This document shows, one piece after another, positions 1 through 9,100 of a DNA stretch of 38,187 nucleotides. The notes under the pieces are model-generated. The model ran no database searches. It saw nothing but the letters and a program-made list of their open reading frames with translations, and had not been told where the DNA came from. Origin of the DNA: a bacterium (GTDB lineage Bacteria; SAR324; XYD2-FULL-50-16); assembly GCA_018829445.1 (NCBI GenBank), contig JAHJTV010000021.1, positions 1-38,187 of the forward strand, given 5' to 3'. Position numbers and translations under genes: made by a program. How positions within the stretch are numbered: the stretch's first letter is position 1; each line of letters opens with the position of its first letter.

Positions 1-138
1 ACTTTAACTTTAGCTATTATTTGTTTAGAAAAAGTAGGATGGGCTACTCGTTGCCCATCAATAGAAAGCAATGTTGGGCAACAAGTAGCCCAACCTACGA
101 GCTACGAGCAGATGCAAATTTCTAACCGGACAATGCTG
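1..138. repeat. Edge-truncated copy of a 17-bp-TIR MITE-like element
   Basis: This stretch repeats at 19078-19192 with near identity, from the first base of the window to the end motif CTAACCGGACAATGCTG. The copy here carries 23 extra bases that form a second GGGC..GCCC hairpin arm beside the shared GGGCTACTCGTTGCCC-type hairpin. The left inverted terminus seen in the other copy would lie outside the window, so this copy is cut by the window edge. No coding capacity is seen. Mobility is inferred from the better-preserved copy. Confidence 0.8.
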
Positions 139-164
139 AAAAACCATAGAAATTCTGAACCGCT

Positions 165-242
165 GTCATGCCGGACTTGATCCGGCATCCATAAGGTTTA
201 ATCAAAAATCTGGATTCCGGCTCGGAGGCCGGAATGACAAGA
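165..242. repeat. Paired 'ccggacttgatccgg' hairpin repeat
   Basis: Two short palindromes stand in tandem here: GCCGGACTTGATCCGGC and a second built on TTCCGGCTCGGAGGCCGGAA, between TGTCAT and ATGACA ends. The same arrangement recurs at about 24708-24798. This type of intergenic palindrome is widespread in deltaproteobacterial genomes. It lies just downstream of the barrel-protein gene and may also end its transcript, but no clear T run follows the stem on that strand. Confidence 0.7.
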
Positions 243-264
243 AAATCAACTTTTCGGAGTAGAC

Positions 265-1440
265 TCAATGATTAAATTGAACAAGCAGCCGTAACCCGGT
301 CTCGTCGCCTACCGGCGATTCATTGGCAAACATACTGACCGTGGAAGCGCTGGATGAATCAACCATCGTTTGAAACAACACAAGATCAATCATAATGGTA
401 TCATAGGTGCGTTTCCAGTCGATCTGATAACTATCGACACCCGTATTCACACCCTGAAAAGCCATGAACCGGATCGAATCCAATAAATTGAGAGGGTACT
501 GCAGAGACACCGCCAGGGTGCCAAAGGTATCCTCTTCCAGAACAATATCGTCCGACTCCAGGTGGATGACCTGGTATTCGAGAATGGCACCGACGCCATT
601 ACCAATTTCGAATGTATAGTCTGTCCCAACAGTGGCAAATTGCTGGATCTCGGGAATAAATCCATTGGATTCCAATTCCAGATGGGTATACTCGAGCCAG
701 AGTCCAGCCACCAAATCCCAGGTGATATCAAAGCCAAATCTTTTTTCAAGCAGCGGATCGAATTCCTGGCCAGATTCGCTCAATAAAGGATTCAGATCAA
801 CCCACCGCTGATGAGCTGAAAAACCGATTTCGCCACTGCTGACAGGAATCTGACAGCGTCCGCCATACTCATACCTATCATTATCAGACGTTAAGGGTGA
901 TATTCCCATGGGATCGTCATTTCCGTATAAAGACCAGCCCCAGAAGTTGGTATTGTTTTCCAGATAGTATCTAAGGAGCAGCGCTTTAACCCCATCGGTA
1001 TAATTGGTGGGATCGCGACTGTCCTTTTGGTCAAACCACCTCAGCGATCGTAGTATACGCCCCGGTCCAAAACTTATTTCCTGTAATCCCAACCGTGACT
1101 CAAACTGATCGGTGTACAGCCTGATCCACAATCGGTATGCTTTTTCATCCCACACCTCTTCAGTTTCTTCACCTTGCTCTGATATTTGAACCCGATAAAA
1201 GTTGGCCATCAGTTCACTGTCGACACTGAAAGCCTCACTGATCGGATAATTCAACTTAAGCTGGGGAAGGTAACGAATACCAAGCTCTTGACGATCAGGA
1301 TCTGCATCTGTCGCAACTCCCCAGCCGGTCAACTCGCCCTGAAAGCCAATATCCTGATCCGCTTGCAGGTGGATTTTAACCGTCAGACAGAAAAAAAACG
1401 TTAGTATTCCAATTGTTACTGATTTTTGAGAAAGAATCAT
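265..1440 (-). CDS. Predicted outer-membrane beta-barrel protein, function unknown
   Basis: The 391-residue product starts with a Lys-containing n-region and a hydrophobic stretch (about residues 8-22) that reads as a Sec signal peptide, cleaved near the Ala at residue 27. The rest alternates short amphipathic strands rich in Tyr, Trp and Phe with polar turns, and the end (LRLLVQFNH) resembles a terminal barrel strand. This pattern suggests an outer-membrane barrel of the porin/alginate-export kind, but no signature motif fixes a substrate. The Shine-Dalgarno sequence before the ATG is weak. It stands alone: the next gene on the same strand is about 480 bases upstream. A periplasmic or surface carbohydrate-binding protein is less likely. 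Confidence 0.75.
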   Translation of the reverse strand: MILSQKSVTIGILTFFFCLTVKIHLQADQDIGFQGELTGWGVATDADPDRQELGIRYLPQLKLNYPISEAFSVDSELMANFYRVQISEQGEETEEVWDEKAYRLWIRLYTDQFESRLGLQEISFGPGRILRSLRWFDQKDSRDPTNYTDGVKALLLRYYLENNTNFWGWSLYGNDDPMGISPLTSDNDRYEYGGRCQIPVSSGEIGFSAHQRWVDLNPLLSESGQEFDPLLEKRFGFDITWDLVAGLWLEYTHLELESNGFIPEIQQFATVGTDYTFEIGNGVGAILEYQVIHLESDDIVLEEDTFGTLAVSLQYPLNLLDSIRFMAFQGVNTGVDSYQIDWKRTYDTIMIDLVLFQTMVDSSSASTVSMFANESPVGDETGLRLLVQFNH

Positions 1441-1917
1441 AGCTGATTTACAGGTAATATTCTGGTCTAAACTCCCATTTCATCAGAATCACTGTCTGCT
1501 TTAATTGTCTTTATCGACATCATCATCGCAAACAGGTTTATAATATAAACAACTTTATAGTGGCTATTCCTTTTTATCCTGTCAATAAAAACCGTTTCCC
1601 TCAGAGATCGTTAGCTAGTAATAGGATTTCTGGAGGAAAAATTGCTGAAAGGTATTTTATGAAAACACAAAGAGGTTTCATTTTTTCAGATAAAACGACC
1701 TGCAAAAATGACAGGTTGATAGCAGAGAGCGAAGTCGTTTTACTCCAGAATACTCTTATAATAAAGCTGGGATATTTTGAGATCAAACCGGCCATATGCA
1801 AATATTGTTGGCAAATTTAATTCTGAAATCAAAATTCAGAGTGTCACCATTGGATCCAAAGAAGATAGAATTGCCTGAAGGCATAAATCAACGCCATGCC
1901 TTGCTGTTCTTGTTGAT
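1441..1917. other. Intergenic region with one inverted repeat
   Basis: No convincing gene is seen; the open frames here lack ribosome binding sites and family resemblance. An inverted repeat TAAAACGAC (1691-1699) / GTCGTTTTA (1734-1742) encloses a shorter CCTG..CAGG pair, giving a possible hairpin with an internal arm. The stretch is AT-rich and separates two genes that both read leftward. Confidence 0.5.
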
Positions 1918-3267
1918 TCAGTATTTAAACTTTCTGGACCTAGTTGATTCAAGCTGTTTTTGGGTTGCAGCAAGATCGGAGAGATATTTAAAAAAATCAA
2001 ACGATTCTTTTCCGTTTTTTGTCAGTCGTTTATGCCTGTGGAACACACTATTTTTATCCGTTGCAAATTGGAATCCGGTCTCCACTCTAAGTATGTTATT
2101 AGCCAGATAATCCTGGATGATCTGGCTGGGCATTACCAATTCAAAAGTTTCGGGGTCTGCCCCTTTGATTGGATAAGCTTGAAAGAATACTTCCCGGTGA
2201 TCTTTGCTGAATTCCCTTCCAATTACGCTAAATGATTTTACTTCAGCATTTTCAATAGCGACTGAATTATAAAACACCTGGTTCTTATCAAATCCATATC
2301 CCTCACCCAGCGAAACAAAAGAAGCCGGATCACCCTTCGTCATTTTGTGTGTTCCACCACTGACATATACTCCATTTTTGTCTTTGGCATAATATGAACA
2401 AAGGGCTTTAAAACTGGTACTGTCGAAGGCGGTTCCCAGCTGATAGGGTTCTTCCCGGTTGAGTGGCGAAAAATAGTAAATGAAATCCTGGAATCGAAAA
2501 TAATTGCGATTCAGCAATTCAAATCCTTCCGGAGTGATGTGTTTTGATTTATATAGACCGAAATAGATGGATTTTTGATCAATAGCGACTTCAGGATTCG
2601 AGTTTGTCCATACATAATCTTCAAAATCGTAGTGATAGCGCCAGCGACCCACTGGCTCGAATTCTTGTGATAAAACGCGGAAAGTTTTAGCATCTGCTCC
2701 GGATAAAAACCAGCTCATATAGTAGACTTTTTCCCCAATCTTAAAATAATCACTCTGTAAATCATACTCAAAAAACTGATCCTGATTCCAATTTGGTTGA
2801 AGGTTTTCAATTTCATGGAAGGTAATACTGAGATGAGGAGCGTCTGGAAGTGGCCCTGCTGCTTGAATGCCGATAAAGAAACAGCTCTTTTTGTTGCATG
2901 CTATTTTAGGATGAATGACATTAAAAGTTATATCAGCATGTTGCCAATCACGATGGTCTATAAGATGCAGTCTGTCGTCAACCGAATACCAACTTGTTCG
3001 CCCTTTATGGTATAATTGAACCCATTTTTTTTCGTTATCTTCCTTGGAATAAATAGAAATAAAATCCGGTTGAGAATGAGCCCAGAATTCGGTTTTTCCG
3101 GGATCAATTACCTGTACAAAGATTCCATCACAATACAATTTATAATTTTTCAGCTTGAATCTCGATTGATTTGATCTCTGTATTGCTTTGATAACAGGTG
3201 TTCTATACATCAAAACAAAAACAGAAATCAAAACGAAACAGATTATTCCCGAGATAATTAGTTTCAC
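1918..3267 (-). CDS. Membrane-anchored DKNYY-repeat protein
   Basis: A 449-residue protein with an N-terminal signal-anchor helix (about residues 3-21) followed by a long domain with repeated D-K-N/D-x-V-[YF] turns, such as KDKNGVYV, FDKNQVFY and TDKNSVFH, each followed by a G-A-D/N-P-x-[ST]-F segment. This is the hallmark of the DKNYY family, a repeat family of unknown function usually exported or surface-exposed. I choose the GTG at 3267: it is preceded by AGGGGAGAT, sits just after the stop of the upstream ankyrin gene, and puts the hydrophobic segment at the extreme N-terminus. The longer frame (to 3327) would overlap the upstream gene by 53 bases. The pair is probably one operon. Confidence 0.82.
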   Translation of the reverse strand: MKLIISGIICFVLISVFVLMYRTPVIKAIQRSNQSRFKLKNYKLYCDGIFVQVIDPGKTEFWAHSQPDFISIYSKEDNEKKWVQLYHKGRTSWYSVDDRLHLIDHRDWQHADITFNVIHPKIACNKKSCFFIGIQAAGPLPDAPHLSITFHEIENLQPNWNQDQFFEYDLQSDYFKIGEKVYYMSWFLSGADAKTFRVLSQEFEPVGRWRYHYDFEDYVWTNSNPEVAIDQKSIYFGLYKSKHITPEGFELLNRNYFRFQDFIYYFSPLNREEPYQLGTAFDSTSFKALCSYYAKDKNGVYVSGGTHKMTKGDPASFVSLGEGYGFDKNQVFYNSVAIENAEVKSFSVIGREFSKDHREVFFQAYPIKGADPETFELVMPSQIIQDYLANNILRVETGFQFATDKNSVFHRHKRLTKNGKESFDFFKYLSDLAATQKQLESTRSRKFKY

Positions 3268-3274
3268 TGGATAT

Positions 3275-4669
3275 CTATCTCCCCTGTTTTCCTGCGCCCG
3301 CATTGATGAGAGCGTCCTTGGCTGCACGAAAGTATTTGTCGCTCCTTTCGTTTAAATAATCCAAAGCGGATTTTCCCGAACTGTCATAGACGTTTGGATC
3401 AGCTCCGTACTTGAGTAGTAATTCAATTCGCTCTTTCATCCACCTGCCTGCATCTTCTGAATTTTTTCTGTAATTGAAGGTTAACTCAATTAGAGGCGTT
3501 CTTCCATTGGGTCCAACAGCATTCACCTCGGCCCCATGACCCAAAAGTACCTCCATGACCTTGGTTGAAGCCAGCCCCCTAAAAAGCGGTGTTAAACGCC
3601 TTTGATCAGCATTCTCAAGGGTAACTCCCTTCTCCACCAAGAGTTTCACGATTTCGGGTTGTTGGAAATTTGCTGCAAATGAAACCGCCATTTCAATATG
3701 TCTGTTCGTAAGATGCTTTCCGGAATCCAGAATCAACCGAGTGATCCCTACATTCCCCTTTTCCGCAGCAAATTCCAAAGCATAGCGGGTTCCTGAGCTT
3801 GAAGACTTAGACTGGATATTGAGATCAACATCTGTATTTAAAAAGAGTTGCACCGCTTCCACGTTGTTCTCCAAAACAGCATCTGTAAAGCAAACATTAC
3901 AATATGGCACTTTCAAATCCCACAGTTTTCTAATACTACTCTCTCCCGAACTACCTTCGACTAGTTTATCATTTAGAATCTTGGTAATTCGATCATTGTT
4001 TTTCAATTTAGCCATATCAGCAGCAGTATGCAAATCCTGATTATTTGTATCCTTGCTTCTCAAGTGCAGATCCGCTCCTTTATCCAGAAGTAACTTGACT
4101 GTGCTCAACTGACCGCTCTCTGTTGCCATCATCAATGCAGTTTTACCAAATTTTCCTTGGAAATTAATATCCACACTGCTGTTTAAAAAATGGCTTACCA
4201 TTTCCCGATTTCCTGATTTTGCGGCCTTTAAAAAAGCCATTTCATCTTTTGTCGGTGATTTTTTGACCTGAGTGGTTTTTGCTGATTGTTTGTCTGATAT
4301 TGTGTGAGTGGTGACGGTAGTTATTTTGCTTTCTACAGGTTCAACAACCAGGTCTGTTTGTCCTTGGTTTTTAAAGAAAATATATCCAACCAAGATTATT
4401 GCACCTACGGCAAAAGTCATAATCAGGATTGATTTTTTTGATATGATATCAGAATTGGATTTTGAATATTTTTGTCGAACATCCCTAGCAATTCCAGTTA
4501 TCTCTTTTTTAGACAAACCGCTGATCTCTTCCAAAGCTTCCAGATTTGCCTTCTCATTTTCCATTCTATCTTTATGCTCCTGATCCTGCATGCTTTTCTT
4601 TATCACTTTCTGTCGAATTTCATCCAGAATTTTTTCTTCCAGAGCTTTTTTGTTTTTGTTGCTTAACAT
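3275..4669 (-). CDS. Single-pass membrane protein with ankyrin repeats
   Basis: The 464-residue product has three parts. Residues 1-75 are highly charged and probably helical or coiled coil, in the cytoplasm. One membrane helix follows at about residues 82-100 (ILIMTFAVGAIILVGYIFF). After a Ser/Thr/Lys-rich linker, ankyrin repeats run from about 145 to the end, with units such as FGKTALMMATESGQ, VKLLLDKGADLHLR and LLLKYGADPN. Topology predicts that the ankyrin part faces the periplasm. The ATG has a strong GGGAGGA site 6 bases upstream. Its stop lies 8 bases before the start of the DKNYY gene, so the two are likely co-translated. Ankyrin repeats bind proteins; the partner is not evident, though the DKNYY protein is a natural candidate. 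Confidence 0.85.
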   Translation of the reverse strand: MLSNKNKKALEEKILDEIRQKVIKKSMQDQEHKDRMENEKANLEALEEISGLSKKEITGIARDVRQKYSKSNSDIISKKSILIMTFAVGAIILVGYIFFKNQGQTDLVVEPVESKITTVTTHTISDKQSAKTTQVKKSPTKDEMAFLKAAKSGNREMVSHFLNSSVDINFQGKFGKTALMMATESGQLSTVKLLLDKGADLHLRSKDTNNQDLHTAADMAKLKNNDRITKILNDKLVEGSSGESSIRKLWDLKVPYCNVCFTDAVLENNVEAVQLFLNTDVDLNIQSKSSSSGTRYALEFAAEKGNVGITRLILDSGKHLTNRHIEMAVSFAANFQQPEIVKLLVEKGVTLENADQRRLTPLFRGLASTKVMEVLLGHGAEVNAVGPNGRTPLIELTFNYRKNSEDAGRWMKERIELLLKYGADPNVYDSSGKSALDYLNERSDKYFRAAKDALINAGAGKQGR

Positions 4670-4965
4670 TCAAATTCCTCCCATTCATTGTGCCGGGGTG
4701 TAAGCCCTTATACAAAAAAGTAAAACTTATGTCTAACTGATTGAGACTGTTAATACAATATAATTATCATAGGAATACTCAAGGATTTCAGCGTCGCCCA
4801 AGATAAAAAGACAAGTGGAGTCGAGATCTGACTTGCGTTTTTACATCTAAACCGAATTGAAGCTAATAAAGCTCAATAACACGGCCTGACGGCTTTACTT
4901 AATTATAAGATTGGTTCACATTATATAGACTCAGCAATATTTTTGAACACTAGAAGGATCGCCAT

Positions 4966-5385
4966 ATGAACAATCAGAAAGAAAAATCCGAAATATTACT
5001 TAAGACAAGTGCAAAGGGGTTTAGTATAACTATTTTTGGTAAAAAGGAAGAAGATGGACAATGGAATTGTGCGATCGAGCGAAACGAGATTACGCTTTCG
5101 GAGATTCCAATCAGTGAACATGTCCATTCGTTGGGAGAGCAAAGAAGCTATGAAAAAACAGACTTCAAATTCAGTTTTGAGGAGGCGTTTCAAAAAGTCG
5201 ACCTGTCAGAATGGTTTTTGTGTCGCCCTGACAAAATCCATGTGGAGTTTTCCGATTTCGTGATTGAAGCCTTTAACAGTAGAATGGAAGAGTACGATCT
5301 TCAGTTCCCGTCAGATTCACCAATGGAAAGTTTTATCAGGGAAAACAGGATCAAAGAGTGGAAAGCAATGGCAGATATGACTTAA
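4966..5385 (+). CDS. Hypothetical protein, 139 aa
   Basis: A soluble acidic protein with no signal peptide or membrane helix and no motif I recognise. The ATG is preceded by GAAGGA at a good distance, and the frame is clean to a TAA-type end. It is transcribed away from the ankyrin/DKNYY pair, about 300 bases from it, so the two could share a divergent control region (4670-4965). Size and orphan character would fit an immunity-like or binding protein, but nothing in the sequence proves that. Confidence 0.7.
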   Translation: MNNQKEKSEILLKTSAKGFSITIFGKKEEDGQWNCAIERNEITLSEIPISEHVHSLGEQRSYEKTDFKFSFEEAFQKVDLSEWFLCRPDKIHVEFSDFVIEAFNSRMEEYDLQFPSDSPMESFIRENRIKEWKAMADMT

Positions 5386-6187
5386 TCCGATGTGTCCTGA
5401 TATTCTCGCTTTCTCAGACCTTAATCAGAAATCGGCCACATTGCTTATCAACCATCAATACAAACGCGATCAAGCATATAATTCCGTCTTTCAGTAGCAT
5501 GGAACGGAATTGTAGGCGATCATCCCGTTGAAGCTCGTGCAAATAAGGAATTCAGAAGATTTTGACTTTTTGTGATTGGACACGAGAAAACCGCCATAAA
5601 AAAATAACTCCCTAAAAAATAAAAATCCGTAATTTCAGGCTCAGATTTGGTAAAACGCAGAAAACAAGGCTTGACTTCGAAAAAGCTTATTCTTATCATC
5701 TAGTATCTTATCTCTCATATTATCTTAAGACTATCTGATCCTACACAATTTGGTACCGGTTCAGAGACTTTGCAGAATAACGGAGCTGTTTAAGCAACTG
5801 CACGGATTTAACCTGTATAATGAAAGTGTATAACAAAGAACCGATTTATCCGTTATTAATATTCAGCTAAATATCCTGTGCTAACTCCTTCTCCGCGGGA
5901 TCGATATGTCCCAACAGCAGCGTTCGCACTTTTCGCGAGTGAATCCTTTGGGTCATTGAGCTAAGATAAAAATTTTTTGCTCTATTCATCAGAATCATAG
6001 TGTTTAAGAATATTGAGAATACATAATCATCAACAAACTGTACCTTGCTCAGAGTCGCAATGATCTCCCAACACCCTTTGTTTGTGATGATCAGATGTTT
6101 TCTCCGTTGGGAACCGTTAAGAGTATAGGGTTAAATAATACTAACAAGAAAGATAAATTTCCATTATCCATTGAATTAAAAACCAGT
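5386..6187. other. Long leader/intergenic region before the activase gene
   Basis: About 800 bases hold no gene I can support. A small inverted repeat AATTCCGT (5480-5487) / ACGGAATT (5504-5511) is present. A reverse frame open from about 6130 to 5874 has no good start or ribosome binding site and was not called. A sigma-70-like promoter candidate is listed separately. Confidence 0.5.
5671..5699 (+). promoter_or_regulatory. Candidate sigma-70 promoter upstream of the activase gene
   Basis: TTGACT (5671-5676) and TATCAT (5694-5699) are separated by 17 bases, matching -35/-10 spacing. It would give a leader of roughly 480 bases before the chosen activase start, which is long, so a second promoter closer to the gene is quite possible. 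Confidence 0.3.
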
Positions 6188-9100
6188 ATGAAAACTCTTG
6201 GGATAAATATCGGATCATCAAGCGTCAAGGTGGTTCTGCTTGAGAATAGAAATATCGTACTACAAAAAGTCCTGGACCATGAAGGCAACTTCCAAGAAAC
6301 CCTCAGACAGATTCTTCTCAACAATGAAATTCCGGAAGGAGTACAAAGTCTTGTCACCGGAACAGGTGGGAGATACCTGCTCCGCCTTAACAGTGTCATA
6401 GAATCGATCTGCATTGAGAAAACGCTCAATCACTTTGACTACAAAGTCGATGCTGTTGTTTCTCTCGGTGGTGAGGATTTTGTTGTCTATACCATTGATC
6501 CGGATGGAAAGATCATCACCAGTCATTCCGGCAACAAATGTGCATCCGGTACAGGGGAATTCTTCAAGCAGCAACTTGGGCGAATGGACATGACCCTAAA
6601 AGACGGTCTTGATCTCCCTGAAGGCTGCCAAGTGCATCCCATGTCATCAAGATGCTCTGTTTTCATGAAAAGTGACTGTACTCATAAGATGAACAAGGGC
6701 GAAGCGACAAAGGGAGATATTGTGCTGTCCCTGAGCGACGTCATGGCAACGAAGGTCGTTGATTTTCTAAAGAGAGCAAAAATAAAGAAAGGAAAAGTTT
6801 TATTAGCCGGAGGGGTGACCCAAAACCGCTATATAACACAATTCGTAAAAGATAAGCTTCCGGATGTCGAGTTTATCGTCCCCGATGAAGCATCATTTTT
6901 TGAAGCATATGGCGCAGCACTGTTGGCTGAATCATCCGGTAGTCCCTTGCCATCTGTGAATGATCTCTTCAAATCTAAAAATATCGATTTTGGGAGATAT
7001 GACAATCTTGAAAAAGTGGACGACAAGGTTAGGTATCTGCAGTCCCAAAGAGGGAAAGTGGTGGCTAACAGAGAATACATCATGGGTGTTGACGGCGGAT
7101 CGACAACCACCAAGGTTGCCCTGATCGATATTGAAACGAATGAAATCGTAGCTTCACATTACGGCAGAACACACGGCGATCCGGTCAAGGCCCTGAAAAA
7201 GTGCCTGATTGAAGTAAGAGAACAGATTAAAAAAGAGATTGGTGAGGAAAAAATCAGAATCACCCTGGCATCCACGACAGGTTCATCTCGAGAGATCCTG
7301 GGTGTTTTTCTCGAAACACCGGCTGTCTATAACGAAATTATTGCACATGCATATGGCACTTCATATTTCTATGAAGATGTTGATACCATATTCGAGATCG
7401 GGGGACAGGATGCAAAATACGTATTGTTAAAGAACAAAGTCCCCATCGATTATGCAATGAACGAAGCTTGTTCGGCCGGTACCGGATCTTTCCTCGAAGA
7501 ATCCGCTTCGGGTGATCTCAACATAGCAAATGCCTGGGAGATTGGCGATATCGCAGTCAAAGCAAAAAACCCCCTGAAATTCGGAGAGCACTGCTCGGCG
7601 TTCATTAATTCCGATATCCGAAAAGCAATACAGCTTGGAGCAACCAAAGAGGATATCACCGCTGGAATTGTCACATCGATTGTCTCCAATTATCTTAACC
7701 GGGTGGTTGGCAATCGGACATTAGGAAACAACATTCTACTTCAGGGTGGCGTTGCCAAGAACAAAGCGGTTCCGCTTGCGTTCGCCATGTTGTTGGACAG
7801 AGATATTACTGTTCCACCCGAACCCGAGCTTCTTGGCTGTTTTGGGGTCGGCTTGCTTGCGAAGGAAAAATTCGAAAAGGGGCTGATTGAAAAAGATGAA
7901 TTCGAGATCGATCAGATTCTTACCACTGAAATTATCTACAAAAAAGTGGTCACTTGCAAGCAGTGCGAAAACTTATGTCCGATTCAGTTGATGGAAGTAA
8001 ATAATCACCGTTACATGTTCGGTGGCAGATGTGATCGATATGCCAACAAGCGGAAGAAAAAAGTCCTCGATGAATCACAAGTGTTCAATTATATCGAAAT
8101 CAGAGACAACCTGATCTTTAGAGAATATGCTCCGAATCGTGAAACCTTCATTAAAAAGAAGGATTTTACTATCGGTGTTCCCAAAGCATTTTCCGTATAC
8201 ACATTGTGGCCGCTTTATTCCTGGTTTTTCCACTCACTGGGAATAGAGGTGAAGTTGTCGGACAAAATATGTCATGACGGGATCGCAAGAACCGAAGGCG
8301 CTTACTGTTTTCCCGCAGAGATTGCGCATGGTGCGGTGCAGGACATAATTGATTCGGAGACCGATTATATTTTTGTCCCACACTTCCGTGATATGGAAAG
8401 TTATGAAGAGCATGGGAACGCGAACTTTTGCCCCATCACCCAATCTTTACCTTACTACATAAAAAAAGCATTCCCGGAAATCGATGAGAGCAAGTTCCTG
8501 ACTCCCATCATTAGCTTCAATTACGGTATTAACCGGGCTATTGAGTCGTTCGTTGAAATGGGCGAACAACTGGGGATTTCGAAAAAAGACGTAATTGTTG
8601 CGTTTGATATCGCCAACGAAAAACAGCATGAATTCTGGAAAAGATACCGAGAAATAGGTAAGGAAGCTCTGGAAAGGGCCAGGAAGTCAAAGCAGCCGGT
8701 GATTGCCCTTTTAGGAAGGCCTTATAATGCCTTTACCAAAGATGCGAATATGGGCATACCTCTGAAATTTACCAGCCGGGGATATTCGATAATCCCTTTT
8801 GATATGCTTCCCTTCGAGGATCAGAAGATCTTCGACAATATGTACTGGTACTACGGTCAACAGGACATGAAAGCCGGTGTTATGATAAAGGGTGAGGATA
8901 ATATCTATGTGACCTACATCTCCAACTTTTCCTGCGCGCCTGATTCGTTTATCCTTCACTACATAAAATGGATAATGGGCACCAAGCCATTCCTCAGCCT
9001 CGAACTCGATTCTCACTCTGCCGATGCAGGGATCGACACCAGGATCGAAGCCTTTCTGGATATCATCGAAGGCTATCGTTCCAAGTTTACAGATGAGTCC

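Noticed and set aside
1560..1820. 86-codon open frame on the plus strand
   Set aside because: GTG start without a Shine-Dalgarno sequence, an inverted repeat inside it and no recognisable protein feature.
5874..6130. Reverse-strand open frame of about 83 codons upstream of the activase gene
   Set aside because: No start codon with a ribosome site near its beginning and no family resemblance by eye.
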